Made by a program: the position numbers and the translations under genes. Of a DNA stretch of 38,292 bases, positions 9,269-17,652 are shown piece by piece. The notes under the pieces are model-generated. The model was not told the DNA's origin and ran no database searches. It saw only the letters and a program-made list of their open reading frames with translations. Origin of the DNA: Betaproteobacteria bacterium (lineage in GTDB: Bacteria; Pseudomonadota; Gammaproteobacteria; Burkholderiales; Rhodocyclaceae). Location: the NCBI GenBank assembly GCA_009780885.1, contig WQZF01000018.1, positions 1 through 38,292 of the forward strand, written 5' to 3'. Positions within the stretch are counted from its first letter, which is position 1. The number at the start of each line of letters is the position of its first letter.

Positions 9269-9829
9269 TCAGTATCCATCGCGCCACTTGATCGAGCAGC
9301 CGATGCTGGGCCATTGTTCCTGCGGGCCCTTGCCGGTGGCGGCGATCGAGCGCATCGCCTCAAGCAGTTCGTGCCGCGTCTTCGGTGTTGCCGGATTCAT
9401 TCCCGCATCGTCGATCCGCCCACGATATTGCAATTCGAGCGCTGCATTGAAGCCGAAGAAATCGGGCGTGCACACGGCGCCGTAGGCGCGGGCGACTTCC
9501 TGCGCAGCATCGTACAGGTAGGGGAAGGGGAATTTTTCCCGCTCGGCCAGGAGCGCCATCTTGTCGAAGGAATCCTCGGGGTAGGCGGCAGGGTCGTTGC
9601 TCGAAATGGCCGCGACGCCGAGGCCCAGCGCCTGCAATTCGCGCGCCGCCTCAAGAATGCGCGGCAGCGCCGTTTTCACATAGGGGCAATGATTGCAGAG
9701 AAACATCAACAAAAGCCCCCTGGGGCCGGCCACGGATTTCAGCGTATGGCCTCGACCTCCGGTGGAGGGGAGATCGAAATCGGGGGCTTTCCAGCCGAAA
9801 TCGCAGGGCGGGGGATTCAGGGCGGCCAC
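9269..9829 (-). CDS. Thioredoxin-fold (peroxiredoxin-like) protein
   Basis: The 186-residue product has the AhpC/TSA-like layout: APDFDLPSTGGRGHTL, a hydrophobic strand, then a CNHC active-site pair (Cys45 and Cys48) within FLCNHCPYVK. AISSNDPAAYPEDS and YGAVCTPDFFGF follow. These features match the PRX-like-1 group of thioredoxin-family proteins, which are cytoplasmic and of poorly known substrate. No signal peptide is seen. It is the first gene of a minus-strand run with the phosphatase, fbp and prkB, and is divergent from rsmE. A redox link to the Calvin-cycle enzymes is only a guess from position. Confidence 0.82.
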   Translation of the reverse strand: MAALNPPPCDFGWKAPDFDLPSTGGRGHTLKSVAGPRGLLLMFLCNHCPYVKTALPRILEAARELQALGLGVAAISSNDPAAYPEDSFDKMALLAEREKFPFPYLYDAAQEVARAYGAVCTPDFFGFNAALELQYRGRIDDAGMNPATPKTRHELLEAMRSIAATGKGPQEQWPSIGCSIKWRDGY

Positions 9830-9890
9830 GGGTGTTCGTATGAAATGGAAGCGCTCCAGGTTTGGAGTGCGTGGAAAAAGACTGGAAATT

Positions 9891-9902
9891 TATAATAGCA
9901 CG
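9891..9902 (+). promoter_or_regulatory. Minus-10 box immediately ahead of rsmE
   Basis: A perfect TATAAT (9891-9896) lies six bases before the rsmE start codon, and no Shine-Dalgarno sequence is present. Transcription would be expected to start about 7 bases past the box, at or next to the A of the ATG. The minus-35 region is weak. Confidence 0.5.
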
Positions 9903-10703
9903 ATGAATTTACCGCGCTTTTATTGTCCTTTCCTGTCTCCTGACGGCGCTGCTGTTTCGGTGGCTTCGTCCTTTTCGCCGCCCTTTCCGGTGCTTCTGCC
10001 GGAAGCCGTGGTGCGGCATGTTGTGCGGGTATTGCGGCTTTCCGTGGGCGACTCGCTGATCCTCTTCGATGGCTCTGGCGGAGAATTCCTGGCCCGCCTT
10101 GTTCGTATCGACAAACATTCGGCGATTGCCGAACTGCTCGAATGGAGCGGGCGCGAATGCGAATCGCCGCTGCGACTGACTCTGGCGCAGGCGCTTTCCA
10201 CCGGCGACAAGATGGATCTGACGATTCAGAAAGCGGTGGAATTGGGCGTATCGAAGATCCTTCCGTTGCAGAGCCGGCGCAGCACCTTGCGCCTGGACGA
10301 AGCGCGCGCCGAAAAACGGCTGCGGCATTGGCAAGGGGTTGCCGCGAGCGCCTGCGAGCAGTGCGGGCGCAACCGGCTTCCCCGGATCGACCCGGTGATG
10401 GAGTTTTCCGCCTGGCTTGGGGAACCGGCGGAGGATGCCTCGTTGCGACTGATGCTCGACCCCGAAGCGGGAACGAGCCTGGCAGAGCTTCTCCCTGCGG
10501 CGGCGATCACCCTGCTTGTCGGCCCCGAAGGCGGGCTGACGCGGGAAGAGGCTGAAAGCGCGCGAAGCGCCGGGTTTATCGGCATCCGTCTCGGCCCGCG
10601 CACCCTGCGCACGGAAACTGCCGGGTTGGCGGCACTGGCGGCCTTGCAGACCCTGTGGGGGGATTTTCGCCAGATGGAATCCAATGCCCGCCATTGCAGA
10701 TAA
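9903..10703 (+). CDS. rsmE: 16S rRNA (uracil1498-N3)-methyltransferase
   Basis: RsmE methylates U1498 of 16S rRNA using S-adenosylmethionine and has a trefoil-knot (SPOUT) fold. The 266-residue product shows QKAVELGV (109-116), an ACEQCGR segment near 150, VGPEGGL (206-212) and LGPRTLRTETA (230-240), the family's SAM-binding knot. The usual A-x-E-Q-x-x-R pattern is conserved. ATG 9903 is chosen because the fold begins there; the longer frame from 9693 only reads through the divergent thioredoxin-like gene. It ends 31 bp before argA, on the same strand. Confidence 0.95.
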   Translation: MNLPRFYCPFLSPDGAAVSVASSFSPPFPVLLPEAVVRHVVRVLRLSVGDSLILFDGSGGEFLARLVRIDKHSAIAELLEWSGRECESPLRLTLAQALSTGDKMDLTIQKAVELGVSKILPLQSRRSTLRLDEARAEKRLRHWQGVAASACEQCGRNRLPRIDPVMEFSAWLGEPAEDASLRLMLDPEAGTSLAELLPAAAITLLVGPEGGLTREEAESARSAGFIGIRLGPRTLRTETAGLAALAALQTLWGDFRQMESNARHCR

Positions 10704-10734
10704 AATCAAAAAAACCTTGAAGGAAAACTTCGCC

Positions 10735-12054
10735 ATGACCGATTCCCCCGCACTTGCATCCGAATTCGTTGCCTGGTTCCGTTCCGTCGCGCCTTACGTC
10801 AACCTTTTTCGCGGCAAGACCTTTGTCGTCGCCTTTGGCGGCAAGGCGATTTCCGGGCCACTGGCGCGTACGCTTGCCTACGATGTGAATCTGCTTGCCG
10901 CGCTCGGCATCCGCCTCGTGCTGGTACATGGCGCGCGGCCGCAGATCGAGGAAGCGCTGCGCGAACAGGGCTTGCCTTCGGAGTTTTTCGAGGATCGCCG
11001 GGTGACCGATGCGGCAACGCTGGCTTGCGTCATCGACGCGGTCGGCAGCGTCTATCTCGATATCGAGGCTCTGCTCTCGCAGGGCTTGCCGGATACGCCG
11101 ATGGCCAACAGCACGATTCGCGTCGTCGGCGGCAATTTCATCATCGCCAGGCCGGTGGGCGTGATTGACGGCGTCGATCTGATGTATGCGGGAACGGTGC
11201 GCAAGGTGGACAGCGAAGGCATCCGCGCGCAATTGAACCTGGGCAACCTCGTCATGCTTTCCTCCATCGGGGTGAGCCCCACGGGCGAGATTTTCAATCT
11301 GGCGATGGAGGATGTTGCCGAGGCGACGGCGATTGCGCTCAAGGCCGACAAGCTGATCTTCCTCTGCGACAGCCATGGCGTGACCGACATCGACGGCACC
11401 TTGCTCGAAGAATTGACGGCAGCCGATGCCCAGCGGCTGTGCGAGATCGGCGACTGGCTCTCGCACGACATGAAGCGTTACCTGCCGTGCGCCGTGCGCG
11501 CCAGCCGGGCCGGCGTCGGGCGCGCGCATCTGATCGGTTTCGATGAGGACGGCACCCTGTTGCGCGAACTGTTTTCGCGCGATGGCGTGGGCACCATCAT
11601 TACCCGCGAATCGCTGGAAAAATTGCGTGATGCCCGCGCTGACGATATTGCCGGCCTGATCGCGCTGATCGAGCCGCTGGAAGAAGACGGCACGCTGGTG
11701 CGCCGCTCGCGCGAATTGCTCGAACGCGAAATCACGCATTTTTCGGTCATCGAGCACGATGGACAGATCGTCGGCTGTGCCGCGCTGTACCCGCATGAAA
11801 CGCAGGCCGAACTTGCCTGTCTTGCCGTCCATCCGCAATACCGGCGCTGGGGTTATGGCGAGCAGTTGGTCAAGCGCATCGAACAGCGGGCGCGCAATGC
11901 GAGCGTGAAAGCGCTTTTCGTGCTGACGACCGTCACCGCGCACTGGTTCATCGAACGCGGATTCATCGAGCGCGGCGTCGACGATCTTCCCCAGTCGAGG
12001 CGCCAGTTTTACAACCTGCAACGGCGCTCCAAGGTGTTGGTGAAAACCTTGTGA
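10735..12054 (+). CDS. argA: N-acetylglutamate synthase
   Basis: ArgA makes N-acetylglutamate from glutamate and acetyl-CoA, the first step of arginine synthesis. The 439-residue product has an amino-acid-kinase-like domain up to about residue 280 (KTFVVAFGGKAISG near 28-41). A C-terminal GNAT acetyltransferase domain follows, with LACLAVHPQYRRWGYGEQLV as its acetyl-CoA loop. This is the classical proteobacterial architecture and length. ATG 10735 has AAGGAAAA 9 bases upstream; an ATG at 10684 inside rsmE is less likely. Arginine usually inhibits this type through the kinase-like domain. Confidence 0.95.
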   Translation: MTDSPALASEFVAWFRSVAPYVNLFRGKTFVVAFGGKAISGPLARTLAYDVNLLAALGIRLVLVHGARPQIEEALREQGLPSEFFEDRRVTDAATLACVIDAVGSVYLDIEALLSQGLPDTPMANSTIRVVGGNFIIARPVGVIDGVDLMYAGTVRKVDSEGIRAQLNLGNLVMLSSIGVSPTGEIFNLAMEDVAEATAIALKADKLIFLCDSHGVTDIDGTLLEELTAADAQRLCEIGDWLSHDMKRYLPCAVRASRAGVGRAHLIGFDEDGTLLRELFSRDGVGTIITRESLEKLRDARADDIAGLIALIEPLEEDGTLVRRSRELLEREITHFSVIEHDGQIVGCAALYPHETQAELACLAVHPQYRRWGYGEQLVKRIEQRARNASVKALFVLTTVTAHWFIERGFIERGVDDLPQSRRQFYNLQRRSKVLVKTL

Positions 12055-12073
12055 GTCGCTTCGGGAGAAAATA

Positions 12074-12712
12074 ATGGTGTCATTTTTCCGGAAACCTGAA
12101 GCGCGCCGGATTTTGCCTTTTCTTTGCGCGCTCCTGCTTGCGGGCTGCGCTTCGGAAGCGGTTATCCGTATCGACCAGGCGCGCGAAGCTGATTTTTCGC
12201 GCTATCGCAGCTACGCCTTTTTCGTGCCGTTCAACAGCCCCCCCTACGCTTCGCTCGAATCGCAGCATCTGAAAGAAGCCGTTCAACGCCAGATGCAGCA
12301 GCGCGATTACGTTTATGACGAACAGGCACCCGATCTGCAAGTGAATTTCGATTTCGTGCTTGAAGAGAGGAACGAATGGGTTCCCGTTCCCTACGGGCCG
12401 ATGTTCGCGCCCTATTTTTATTACGGAGGGCGCCGTGGTTTCGGTGGATTCGGCGGATTTTATTACGGCCCGGGAATGGCATACGGAACCGCCATCGACC
12501 ATTATGTGCGCGGCAGCCTGAGCATCGACCTCATCGACCGGCGCGAGCAGAAGTCGATGTGGCGCGGGGTATGGATCAAGCGCATCGGAGAAGAGGCGCG
12601 CAAGGATTCCGCAGCGCTGACCGATGCCGCCGTCGGCGCGGTGTTTGAGCGCTACCCATATCGCGCCGGATCGAACCTGCCTGTCGCGATGCCGGAAGCG
12701 GAGCGGAAATAG
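12074..12712 (+). CDS. DUF4136 lipoprotein
   Basis: The 212-residue product has a lipoprotein signal ending in LLAGC, with Cys25 as the lipid anchor. The mature part follows the DUF4136 pattern: a short strand (FSRYRSYAFF), a run of helical residues (LKEAVQRQMQQRDYVYDE), a Gly/Tyr/Phe-rich loop (YYGGRRGFGGFGGFYYG), and a final SLSIDLIDRREQKSMWRG segment. Function of the family is unknown; an envelope location is expected. CGGGAG precedes ATG 12074. It lies 19 bp after argA and 2 bp before the sirtuin gene, so the three may share a transcript. Confidence 0.85.
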   Translation: MVSFFRKPEARRILPFLCALLLAGCASEAVIRIDQAREADFSRYRSYAFFVPFNSPPYASLESQHLKEAVQRQMQQRDYVYDEQAPDLQVNFDFVLEERNEWVPVPYGPMFAPYFYYGGRRGFGGFGGFYYGPGMAYGTAIDHYVRGSLSIDLIDRREQKSMWRGVWIKRIGEEARKDSAALTDAAVGAVFERYPYRAGSNLPVAMPEAERK

Positions 12713-12714
12713 CC

Positions 12715-13602
12715 TTGCAAAACGACACAAGGGCGCAATTGCTGGCGCAGGCGGCGCAATGGATCATCGACGCCGACGCGCTGCTGATTACCGCCGGGGC
12801 GGGGATGGGCGTCGATTCCGGATTGCCCGACTTTCGCGGCGAAGAAGGCTTGTGGCGGCACTACCCGGCGCTCGGCAAGGCAAGGATGTCCTTCGTCGAA
12901 ATCGCCAACTCGCAAGTCTTTGTGCAAGATCCAGCGTTGGCGTGGGGCTTTTACGGTCATCGCCTGAAGCTGTACCGGGACACCGCGCCGCACGCCGGGT
13001 TTGCGTTGCTGCGCCGGATCGCCGCGCGTCTGCCGCATGGCGCCTTTGTGCTGACGAGCAATGTCGATGGGCAATTCCAGAAAGCGGGCTTTGCCCCCGG
13101 GCGGATTTGCGAAATCCACGGATCGATTCATCATCTCCAATGTTGCGCGCCGTGCGGCGACGCGATCTGGGATGCAGAGAGTTTGCAGCCGGAAGTCGAC
13201 GCCGCCGCGTGCCGGCTGCTTTCGCCGTTGCCGCGCTGCCCTTCCTGCGGCGCGCTGGCGCGGCCCAATGTCCTGATGTTCGATGACTGGCGCTGGAACG
13301 AGGCACGCAGCGAAATGCAGCGGGCAAATCTGGAAGACTGGCTGCAAAAATCGGCCTCCCCGGTCATCGTCGAACTCGGCGCGGGGCTGTCCGTCTCCAC
13401 GGTGCGCCGGATCGGCGAATCGCTTTCCTCCTCGCTTTCTGCGCCGCTCATCCGGATCAATCCGCGCGACGACAGCATTCCCCGCTCCGGGCGCGCGCTC
13501 GGCATGCCGATGTCGGCACTGGAAGGCTTGCAGGCCATCGCCGCGCAACTGGAATCGCACGGATTTTTCGGCGCCGGAAGCGCCGGGGAGAACCTGGCTT
13601 GA
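12715..13602 (+). CDS. Sir2-family NAD-dependent protein deacetylase
   Basis: The 295-residue product has the sirtuin NAD site GAGMGVDSGLPDFRG (28-42), the TSNVDG motif (114-119) and the catalytic His135 in EIHGS. Two cysteine pairs that could bind zinc are present (Cys144/Cys147 and Cys175/Cys178). GAGMGVDSG in place of GAGxSxxSG marks a bacterial subgroup whose deacylase preference is not clear by eye. The best start is TTG 12715, 2 bp after the upstream stop codon, with a GGAGCGG-type site before it. It is followed by a possible overlapping microprotein gene. Confidence 0.9.
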   Translation: MQNDTRAQLLAQAAQWIIDADALLITAGAGMGVDSGLPDFRGEEGLWRHYPALGKARMSFVEIANSQVFVQDPALAWGFYGHRLKLYRDTAPHAGFALLRRIAARLPHGAFVLTSNVDGQFQKAGFAPGRICEIHGSIHHLQCCAPCGDAIWDAESLQPEVDAAACRLLSPLPRCPSCGALARPNVLMFDDWRWNEARSEMQRANLEDWLQKSASPVIVELGAGLSVSTVRRIGESLSSSLSAPLIRINPRDDSIPRSGRALGMPMSALEGLQAIAAQLESHGFFGAGSAGENLA

Positions 13603-13670
13603 ATATCGAATTGATCGGCTTCCTGATCATCCTCGCGCTGATCGTTGTCACGGTCTTGCGCTCGCGCTGA
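13599..13670 (+). CDS. Possible 23-residue single-span membrane microprotein
   Basis: A TTG start at 13599 overlaps the sirtuin stop codon (TTGA) and follows GGGGAG by 8 bases. The frame encodes 23 residues, mostly hydrophobic (GFLIILALIVVTVL) and ending in RSR, which fits one membrane span with a positive cytoplasmic end. The ribosome site and stop-start overlap support translation. The short length and rare start codon mean chance is not excluded. No known family is recognised. Confidence 0.3.
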   Translation: MNIELIGFLIILALIVVTVLRSR

Positions 13671-14179
13671 AGCGGGCTTTGTCGTGCGGCGCGAAGCGCC
13701 GGAAATTAAAGCCCTCTTTTCAAAGGGGGTGCCCGCCTTTGGCGGGCGGGGGTTTGTGGTTTTGCGTTCAAATGCGGCGCAAAGCGCCGGAAATAAGGGT
13801 TCAACCCCCAAACCCCCGTCAGCTTCGCTGCCACCCCCTTTGAAAAGGGGGCTTTGAAATGCGGCGCTTCGCGCCGGAAAGACGGGGAACGGGCGACCAC
13901 AGGTCGCCCCTACGCCGGGATTTTGTCGGGACAATCTGTGGTCGCCCGAAGCCGGGGTTTTGTAGGGGCGACCTGTGGTCGCCCGAAATCACCCGTTTGC
14001 GAGCACCGGGCGGAAAATCTCCCACCGGCGCTTCGCGCCACCGCCCTCGTGGAGGGAGGCGAACCACCCCGTCAGCTTCGCTGCTACCCCTCCACGGAGG
14101 AGAATTGGATAGAGCTCATCGCTTGAGGCGAGCGAAGCGAAGCCCAGGATCGAGGCTTGGTCTTTCTTTTGGCGCCTCT
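13671..14179. repeat. Gene-free stretch of nested GC-rich inverted repeats
   Basis: No gene is seen over about 510 bases. AAAGCCCTCTTTTCAAAGGG (13708-13730) recurs inverted at 13833-13855 with 22 of 23 bases matching. CGGGCGACCACAGGTCGCCC (13890-13914) recurs inverted at 13961-13985. A unit CCCCGTCAGCTTCGCTGC with a following small hairpin lies at 14061-14106 and recurs at 29715-29763. GCGGCGCGAAGCGCCGGAAA units bracket the first pair. These look like dispersed palindromic repeats, not coding DNA. Confidence 0.7.
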
Positions 14180-14257
14180 ATTTTCTAAATTTACTTAAAG
14201 AATGTTTGGCTACTGTAGTTTTTTTCAAAAAGAAATTAAAACACTAATTTAGAAAAT
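14180..14257 (+). repeat. AT-rich palindromic element, family A, copy 3
   Basis: The 78-bp copy starts ATTTTCTAAATTTACTTAAA and ends CACTAATTTAGAAAAT, with GGCTACTGTAGT in the centre. Its terminal inverted repeat is 11-12 bp. It lies 157 bp ahead of the first DUF3617 gene, and copy 4 holds the same position ahead of the second. Confidence 0.85.
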
Positions 14258-14275
14258 TCGGAGAAGGAAGCCCTG

Positions 14276-14292
14276 CCGAAAACGCTTTTCGG
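14276..14292 (+). promoter_or_regulatory. Conserved leader hairpin of the first DUF3617 gene
   Basis: CCGAAAA and TTTTCGG form a 7-bp stem. The matching hairpin ahead of the second DUF3617 gene (15185-15202) has CCGGAAA/TTTCCGG, so the fourth pair is A-T in one copy and G-C in the other, a paired change. GCTGGCATACTC follows both hairpins and may be the minus-10 region. Confidence 0.4.
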
Positions 14293-14414
14293 CGCATAAA
14301 AGTGCTGGCATACTCCGCACTCGCCAGTAGCATTTCGAGGCCAAAGGGCATACGGAAAATGGATGAAAGTGAATGTTTCTGGCATTTTCTGGTTCAACAT
14401 TCTGGAGAAATTTC

Positions 14415-14969
14415 ATGCGTATTCAACGATTGATGACAGTGCTTTTTCTGTCCGGGTTCATTGCCGCATCCGCCGCCGCATTCGAGGTCAAACCCGGCGA
14501 GTGGGAAATGGAAATCAACTTTCACCGTGGCGAACCGCATAAACAAAAAATCTGCATCAGCCCCGAGGATGCCAAAACCTACTACGAGCCTGCGAAGATG
14601 GCAGGCAGGGCGGTTCCGAAAAATTGCAAGACGAGTGCCAGCCCGACGATTGGCGGGGCGATTTCCTACCAGACGACCTGCGAGAACCGGGGAATGAAAA
14701 CGGAAGCCAAGGGCACGATCAAAAGGATCAGTGACAATGAAATCCAGTCCGAGGGGACGATGACCGTGCTTCTCCCCGGACAGAAGGAGGCAACGAAATC
14801 GGAACAGAAGGGGACGGTCAAGAAAATCAGCGAGAGCGAAATCGTCACGAATACGACGATGACGAGCAGCGCCAGCAAGGAACCGGATCAGATAACGGTC
14901 AGGGAGAAATACGTCGGTCCAGCCTGTAGCAAGGGCGCGGAGCCGTGGCCGCCCGCCTTGGGCAAATGA
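14415..14969 (+). CDS. DUF3617 family exported protein, paralogue 1
   Basis: The 184-residue product has a signal peptide (MRIQRLMTVLFLSGFIAASA, cut after about residue 22). It then shows the DUF3617 opening FEVKPGEWEMEI, KQKICISPEDA, paired cysteines (KICIS, KNCKT, TTCEN) and a final YVGPACSKGAEP. The family is periplasmic and of unknown function. ATG 14415 follows GGAG by 7 bases. It is about half-identical by eye to the gene at 15307, with almost identical leader, signal peptide and upstream element, so the pair arose by tandem duplication. Confidence 0.88.
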   Translation: MRIQRLMTVLFLSGFIAASAAAFEVKPGEWEMEINFHRGEPHKQKICISPEDAKTYYEPAKMAGRAVPKNCKTSASPTIGGAISYQTTCENRGMKTEAKGTIKRISDNEIQSEGTMTVLLPGQKEATKSEQKGTVKKISESEIVTNTTMTSSASKEPDQITVREKYVGPACSKGAEPWPPALGK

Positions 14970-15088
14970 TTCGCCCTCCGGCCCGGTGAAATGCCGCCGG
15001 GCCGGTCTGGAGCGATGATTCCAGTGAAAGGGAAAAGCGCGTTTCCCCTGCGCAACGCTTGGGGTTTGTCGTTCGCCAGAGAAGCAAA

Positions 15089-15165
15089 AATTCTAAATTT
15101 ACTTAAATAATGCTTCGCTACTGTAGTGGTTTTTATTGAATAATAAAAACACTAATTTAGAAAAT
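15089..15165 (+). repeat. AT-rich palindromic element, family A, copy 4
   Basis: This copy reads TTCTAAATTTACTTAAATAA at the left, with two bases lost from the terminal ATTTTC. CGCTACTGTAGT is in the centre and CACTAATTTAGAAAAT on the right. It was probably duplicated together with the DUF3617 gene, since the sequence after it matches that after copy 3. Confidence 0.85.
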
Positions 15166-15184
15166 TCCGGGAATGGAAAACTCT

Positions 15185-15202
15185 CCGGAAAAGGCTTTCC
15201 GG
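15185..15202 (+). promoter_or_regulatory. Conserved leader hairpin of the second DUF3617 gene
   Basis: CCGGAAA, AGGC, TTTCCGG form a 7-bp stem in the same place as the hairpin at 14276-14292. It is followed by the same GCTGGCATACTC. The pair differs by one compensated base pair and by loop length. Confidence 0.4.
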
Positions 15203-15306
15203 CATGTGTGAATGCTGGCATACTCAAGCTTTCCAATAGCACTTGACGATCAGGGGAAGGTCGGAAGCCACCGGCGTTTTCAATTTCAATCTTCTGGAGA
15301 AATTTC

Positions 15307-15852
15307 ATGCGTATTCAACGATTGACCACGGTATTTTTTCTGTCTGGTTTTATTGCGGCTTCTGCTGCGGCCTTCGAGATCAAACCCGGCGAATGGGAAA
15401 TGGAAGTCGGCGGTGTTGGAGGCGGGGCAGCGCAAAAACAAAAAATCTGTGTCAGCCCCGACCAGGCGAAAAGCAGCTATCTGCCCCCGAAGATGAAGGA
15501 CTGCAAGACGAATTTCAGCGAGGAGAAGGCCGGGGTGGTTTCCTACGAAATGAATTGCGACACGCAGGGAATGAAGATGGAAACCCGGGGGACGGTGAGA
15601 AAGATCGGCGACAACGAAGTCCAGACGGACGCGACGACGACGATGATTCACTCGGGCCAGAAGCCATCCCAGGCAATGAAAACGGAAAGCAAGGTATCGG
15701 TGAAGAAACTCAACGACAATGAAATCGTCACGAATACGACGACAAACATCGCCGGTTTGGGAAGCAAGCAGATCACGATACGGCAGAAGTACATCGGCCC
15801 GAATTGCAGCAAGGATGCCAAGCCGATGGAAGGCAGCGCGCCCGGCAAATGA
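15307..15852 (+). CDS. DUF3617 family exported protein, paralogue 2
   Basis: The 181-residue product begins MRIQRLTTVFFLSGFIAASA, nearly the same signal peptide as its neighbour. FEIKPGEWEMEV, KQKICVSPDQA, DCKTNF, NCDTQGMK and YIGPNCSKDAKP follow. Six cysteines remain in equivalent places, consistent with disulfides in the periplasm. GGAGAAATTTC precedes ATG 15307. Compared with paralogue 1 it has a Gly-rich insertion (GGVGGGAA) after the first strand and differs most in the middle, so the copies are diverging. Function is unknown. Confidence 0.88.
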   Translation: MRIQRLTTVFFLSGFIAASAAAFEIKPGEWEMEVGGVGGGAAQKQKICVSPDQAKSSYLPPKMKDCKTNFSEEKAGVVSYEMNCDTQGMKMETRGTVRKIGDNEVQTDATTTMIHSGQKPSQAMKTESKVSVKKLNDNEIVTNTTTNIAGLGSKQITIRQKYIGPNCSKDAKPMEGSAPGK

Positions 15853-15900
15853 GCTGCCGCCCGGCAGGCCGGAGCAGGGAGAGGAAAGGCGCCCCCCTTT

Positions 15901-15933
15901 CCCCCCGCCTCTCTCCCGCGAGGGGAGAGGGGG
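15901..15933. repeat. GC-rich hairpin repeat
   Basis: CCTCTCTCCC, GCGA, GGGGAGAGGGGG form a strong palindrome 50 bp after the second DUF3617 gene. It lacks a T-run, so it is more like a dispersed repeat than a classical terminator, though it could slow transcription. Confidence 0.4.
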
Positions 15934-16089
15934 ATAGTCAAAATGTATTCGTTTGAATCAAAACAGCCCTAGAATATCAACCCCGAGGAGACTGCAGGCG
16001 GTTGTTGCAGTGATGTGCAGAGCCGGTTCATCCGGGAGCTTGCCTCCCGCATGGTTTTTCATGACTTCCACACCCTGAAGAGGATTCCC

Positions 16090-17523
16090 ATGACTCAACA
16101 AGTATTCGATGTTTTCGTGATTGGCGGCGGTCCCGGCGGTTATATCACCGCGATTCGCGCAGCGCAGCTCGGCCTTTCGGTGGCCTGTTGCGAATCCAAC
16201 CCTTACGCCGACCCAAAGGGCGAGCCGCGCCTGGGCGGAACCTGTCTCAATGTCGGCTGCATTCCGTCGAAGGCGCTTTTGCATACTTCCCATCTTTTTG
16301 AGGAAGCGGGACATTCGTTTGCCTCGCAGGGGATCAATGTGGGAACGCCAAAGATCGACGTGGCGAAAATGATGGAACGCAAGAATGCCATCGTCACGCA
16401 GCTTACCGTCGGCATCAAGGGATTGTTCAAGAAGAACAAGGTGACGCTCATCAACGGACACGGATCCTTTGCCGGACAGGGCGCAAAGGGCTGGCGGATC
16501 AAGGTCGGCGAGGAAGAGTTCGAGACCAGGCATGTCGTGGTCGCTACCGGGTCCAGGGCGCGTCATCTGCCTGGCATCGCGGTCGATAACAAACTCATCT
16601 GCGACAACATCGGCGCGCTCGATCTCGATACGCTGCCGAAAAAACTGGTGCTGATCGGCGCGGGCGTGATCGGCCTCGAAATGGGTTCCGTCTGGCGCCG
16701 TCTGGGTTCGGAAGTGACGCTGCTTGAGGCGATGCCCGATTTCCTTTCCGTCGCGGATGTCGATATCGCCAGGGAAGCGGCGAAAGTGTTTGCCAAGCAG
16801 GGATTGAACATCCAGACCGGCGTCACCATCACGAAAGCAGTTGCCGGGAAGAAAGGCGTCGAAGTCGCATACAAGGACCAGGACGGCAAGGAACACCAGC
16901 TTTCCGCAGACCGCCTGATCGTCTCGGTGGGCCGCGTTCCCAATACCGAAGGGCTGAATCACGAAGCGATCGGCTTGCGGATCAACGATCGCGGCCAGAT
17001 CGAGGTCGACGCGCATTGCCGCACCAGCCTGCCCGGCGTCTGGGCTGTCGGCGATGTCGTCAGTGGCCCGATGCTGGCGCACAAGGCGATGGAAGAGGGC
17101 GTCATGGTCGCCGAGTGCATCGCCGGCCAGGCGGGACATTGCAATTTCGACACGATTCCGTGGGTGATGTACACGAACCCCGAAATTGCCTGGGTCGGGC
17201 GCACCGAACAGAAATTGAAGGCCGATGGCCTTGCCTACAAGGTCGGCAAGATTCCCTTCCTGGTCAATGGCCGCGCGCTGGGCATGGGCGAGACCGCAGG
17301 AGTGGGTTTCGTGAAAATGCTCGCCTGCGCCGAAACGGATCGCGTGCTTGGCGTCCACATCATCGGCGCGAACGCTTCCGAATTGATCGCCGAAGCCGTC
17401 ACGGCCATGGAATTCGGCGCAGCCTCGGAAGACCTCGCGCGCATCTGCCACGCGCACCCGACGCTTGCGGAAGTCATCCACGAAGCAGCACTCGCCTGCG
17501 ATCAACGGCCTCTGCATTTCTGA
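16090..17523 (+). CDS. lpdA: Dihydrolipoyl dehydrogenase (E3)
   Basis: This FAD enzyme reoxidises lipoyl groups of 2-oxo-acid dehydrogenases or the glycine cleavage system using NAD+. The 477-residue product has FAD-binding GGGPGG (12-17) and the redox disulfide GGTCLNVGCIPSK (Cys52 and Cys57). It also has the NAD site LIGAGVIGLEMGSVW, the WAVGDVV FAD motif and the C-terminal HAHPTLAEVIHEAAL with the catalytic His/Glu pair. ATG 16090 is preceded by AAGAGGA. It stands alone here, without E1/E2 genes, and ends at a perfect terminator, so it is likely transcribed singly. Confidence 0.96.
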   Translation: MTQQVFDVFVIGGGPGGYITAIRAAQLGLSVACCESNPYADPKGEPRLGGTCLNVGCIPSKALLHTSHLFEEAGHSFASQGINVGTPKIDVAKMMERKNAIVTQLTVGIKGLFKKNKVTLINGHGSFAGQGAKGWRIKVGEEEFETRHVVVATGSRARHLPGIAVDNKLICDNIGALDLDTLPKKLVLIGAGVIGLEMGSVWRRLGSEVTLLEAMPDFLSVADVDIAREAAKVFAKQGLNIQTGVTITKAVAGKKGVEVAYKDQDGKEHQLSADRLIVSVGRVPNTEGLNHEAIGLRINDRGQIEVDAHCRTSLPGVWAVGDVVSGPMLAHKAMEEGVMVAECIAGQAGHCNFDTIPWVMYTNPEIAWVGRTEQKLKADGLAYKVGKIPFLVNGRALGMGETAGVGFVKMLACAETDRVLGVHIIGANASELIAEAVTAMEFGAASEDLARICHAHPTLAEVIHEAALACDQRPLHF

Positions 17524-17544
17524 AAATTTCTAAAGCTTCCGATG

Positions 17545-17576
17545 ACGCCGGACGGAGTTTTCCGTCCGGCGTTTTT
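17545..17576 (+). terminator. Intrinsic terminator of lpdA
   Basis: ACGCCGGACGGA, loop GTTT, TCCGTCCGGCGT form a perfect 12-bp stem followed by TTTT, 21 bp after the lpdA stop codon. Confidence 0.95.
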
Positions 17577-17652
17577 GCGTAGAAGCGCGAGAATCCGGAA
17601 ATCAAGCCGCTAAAAACTTTGTCCGATTTTTGCTTAAAAGCGAGAACATGCT

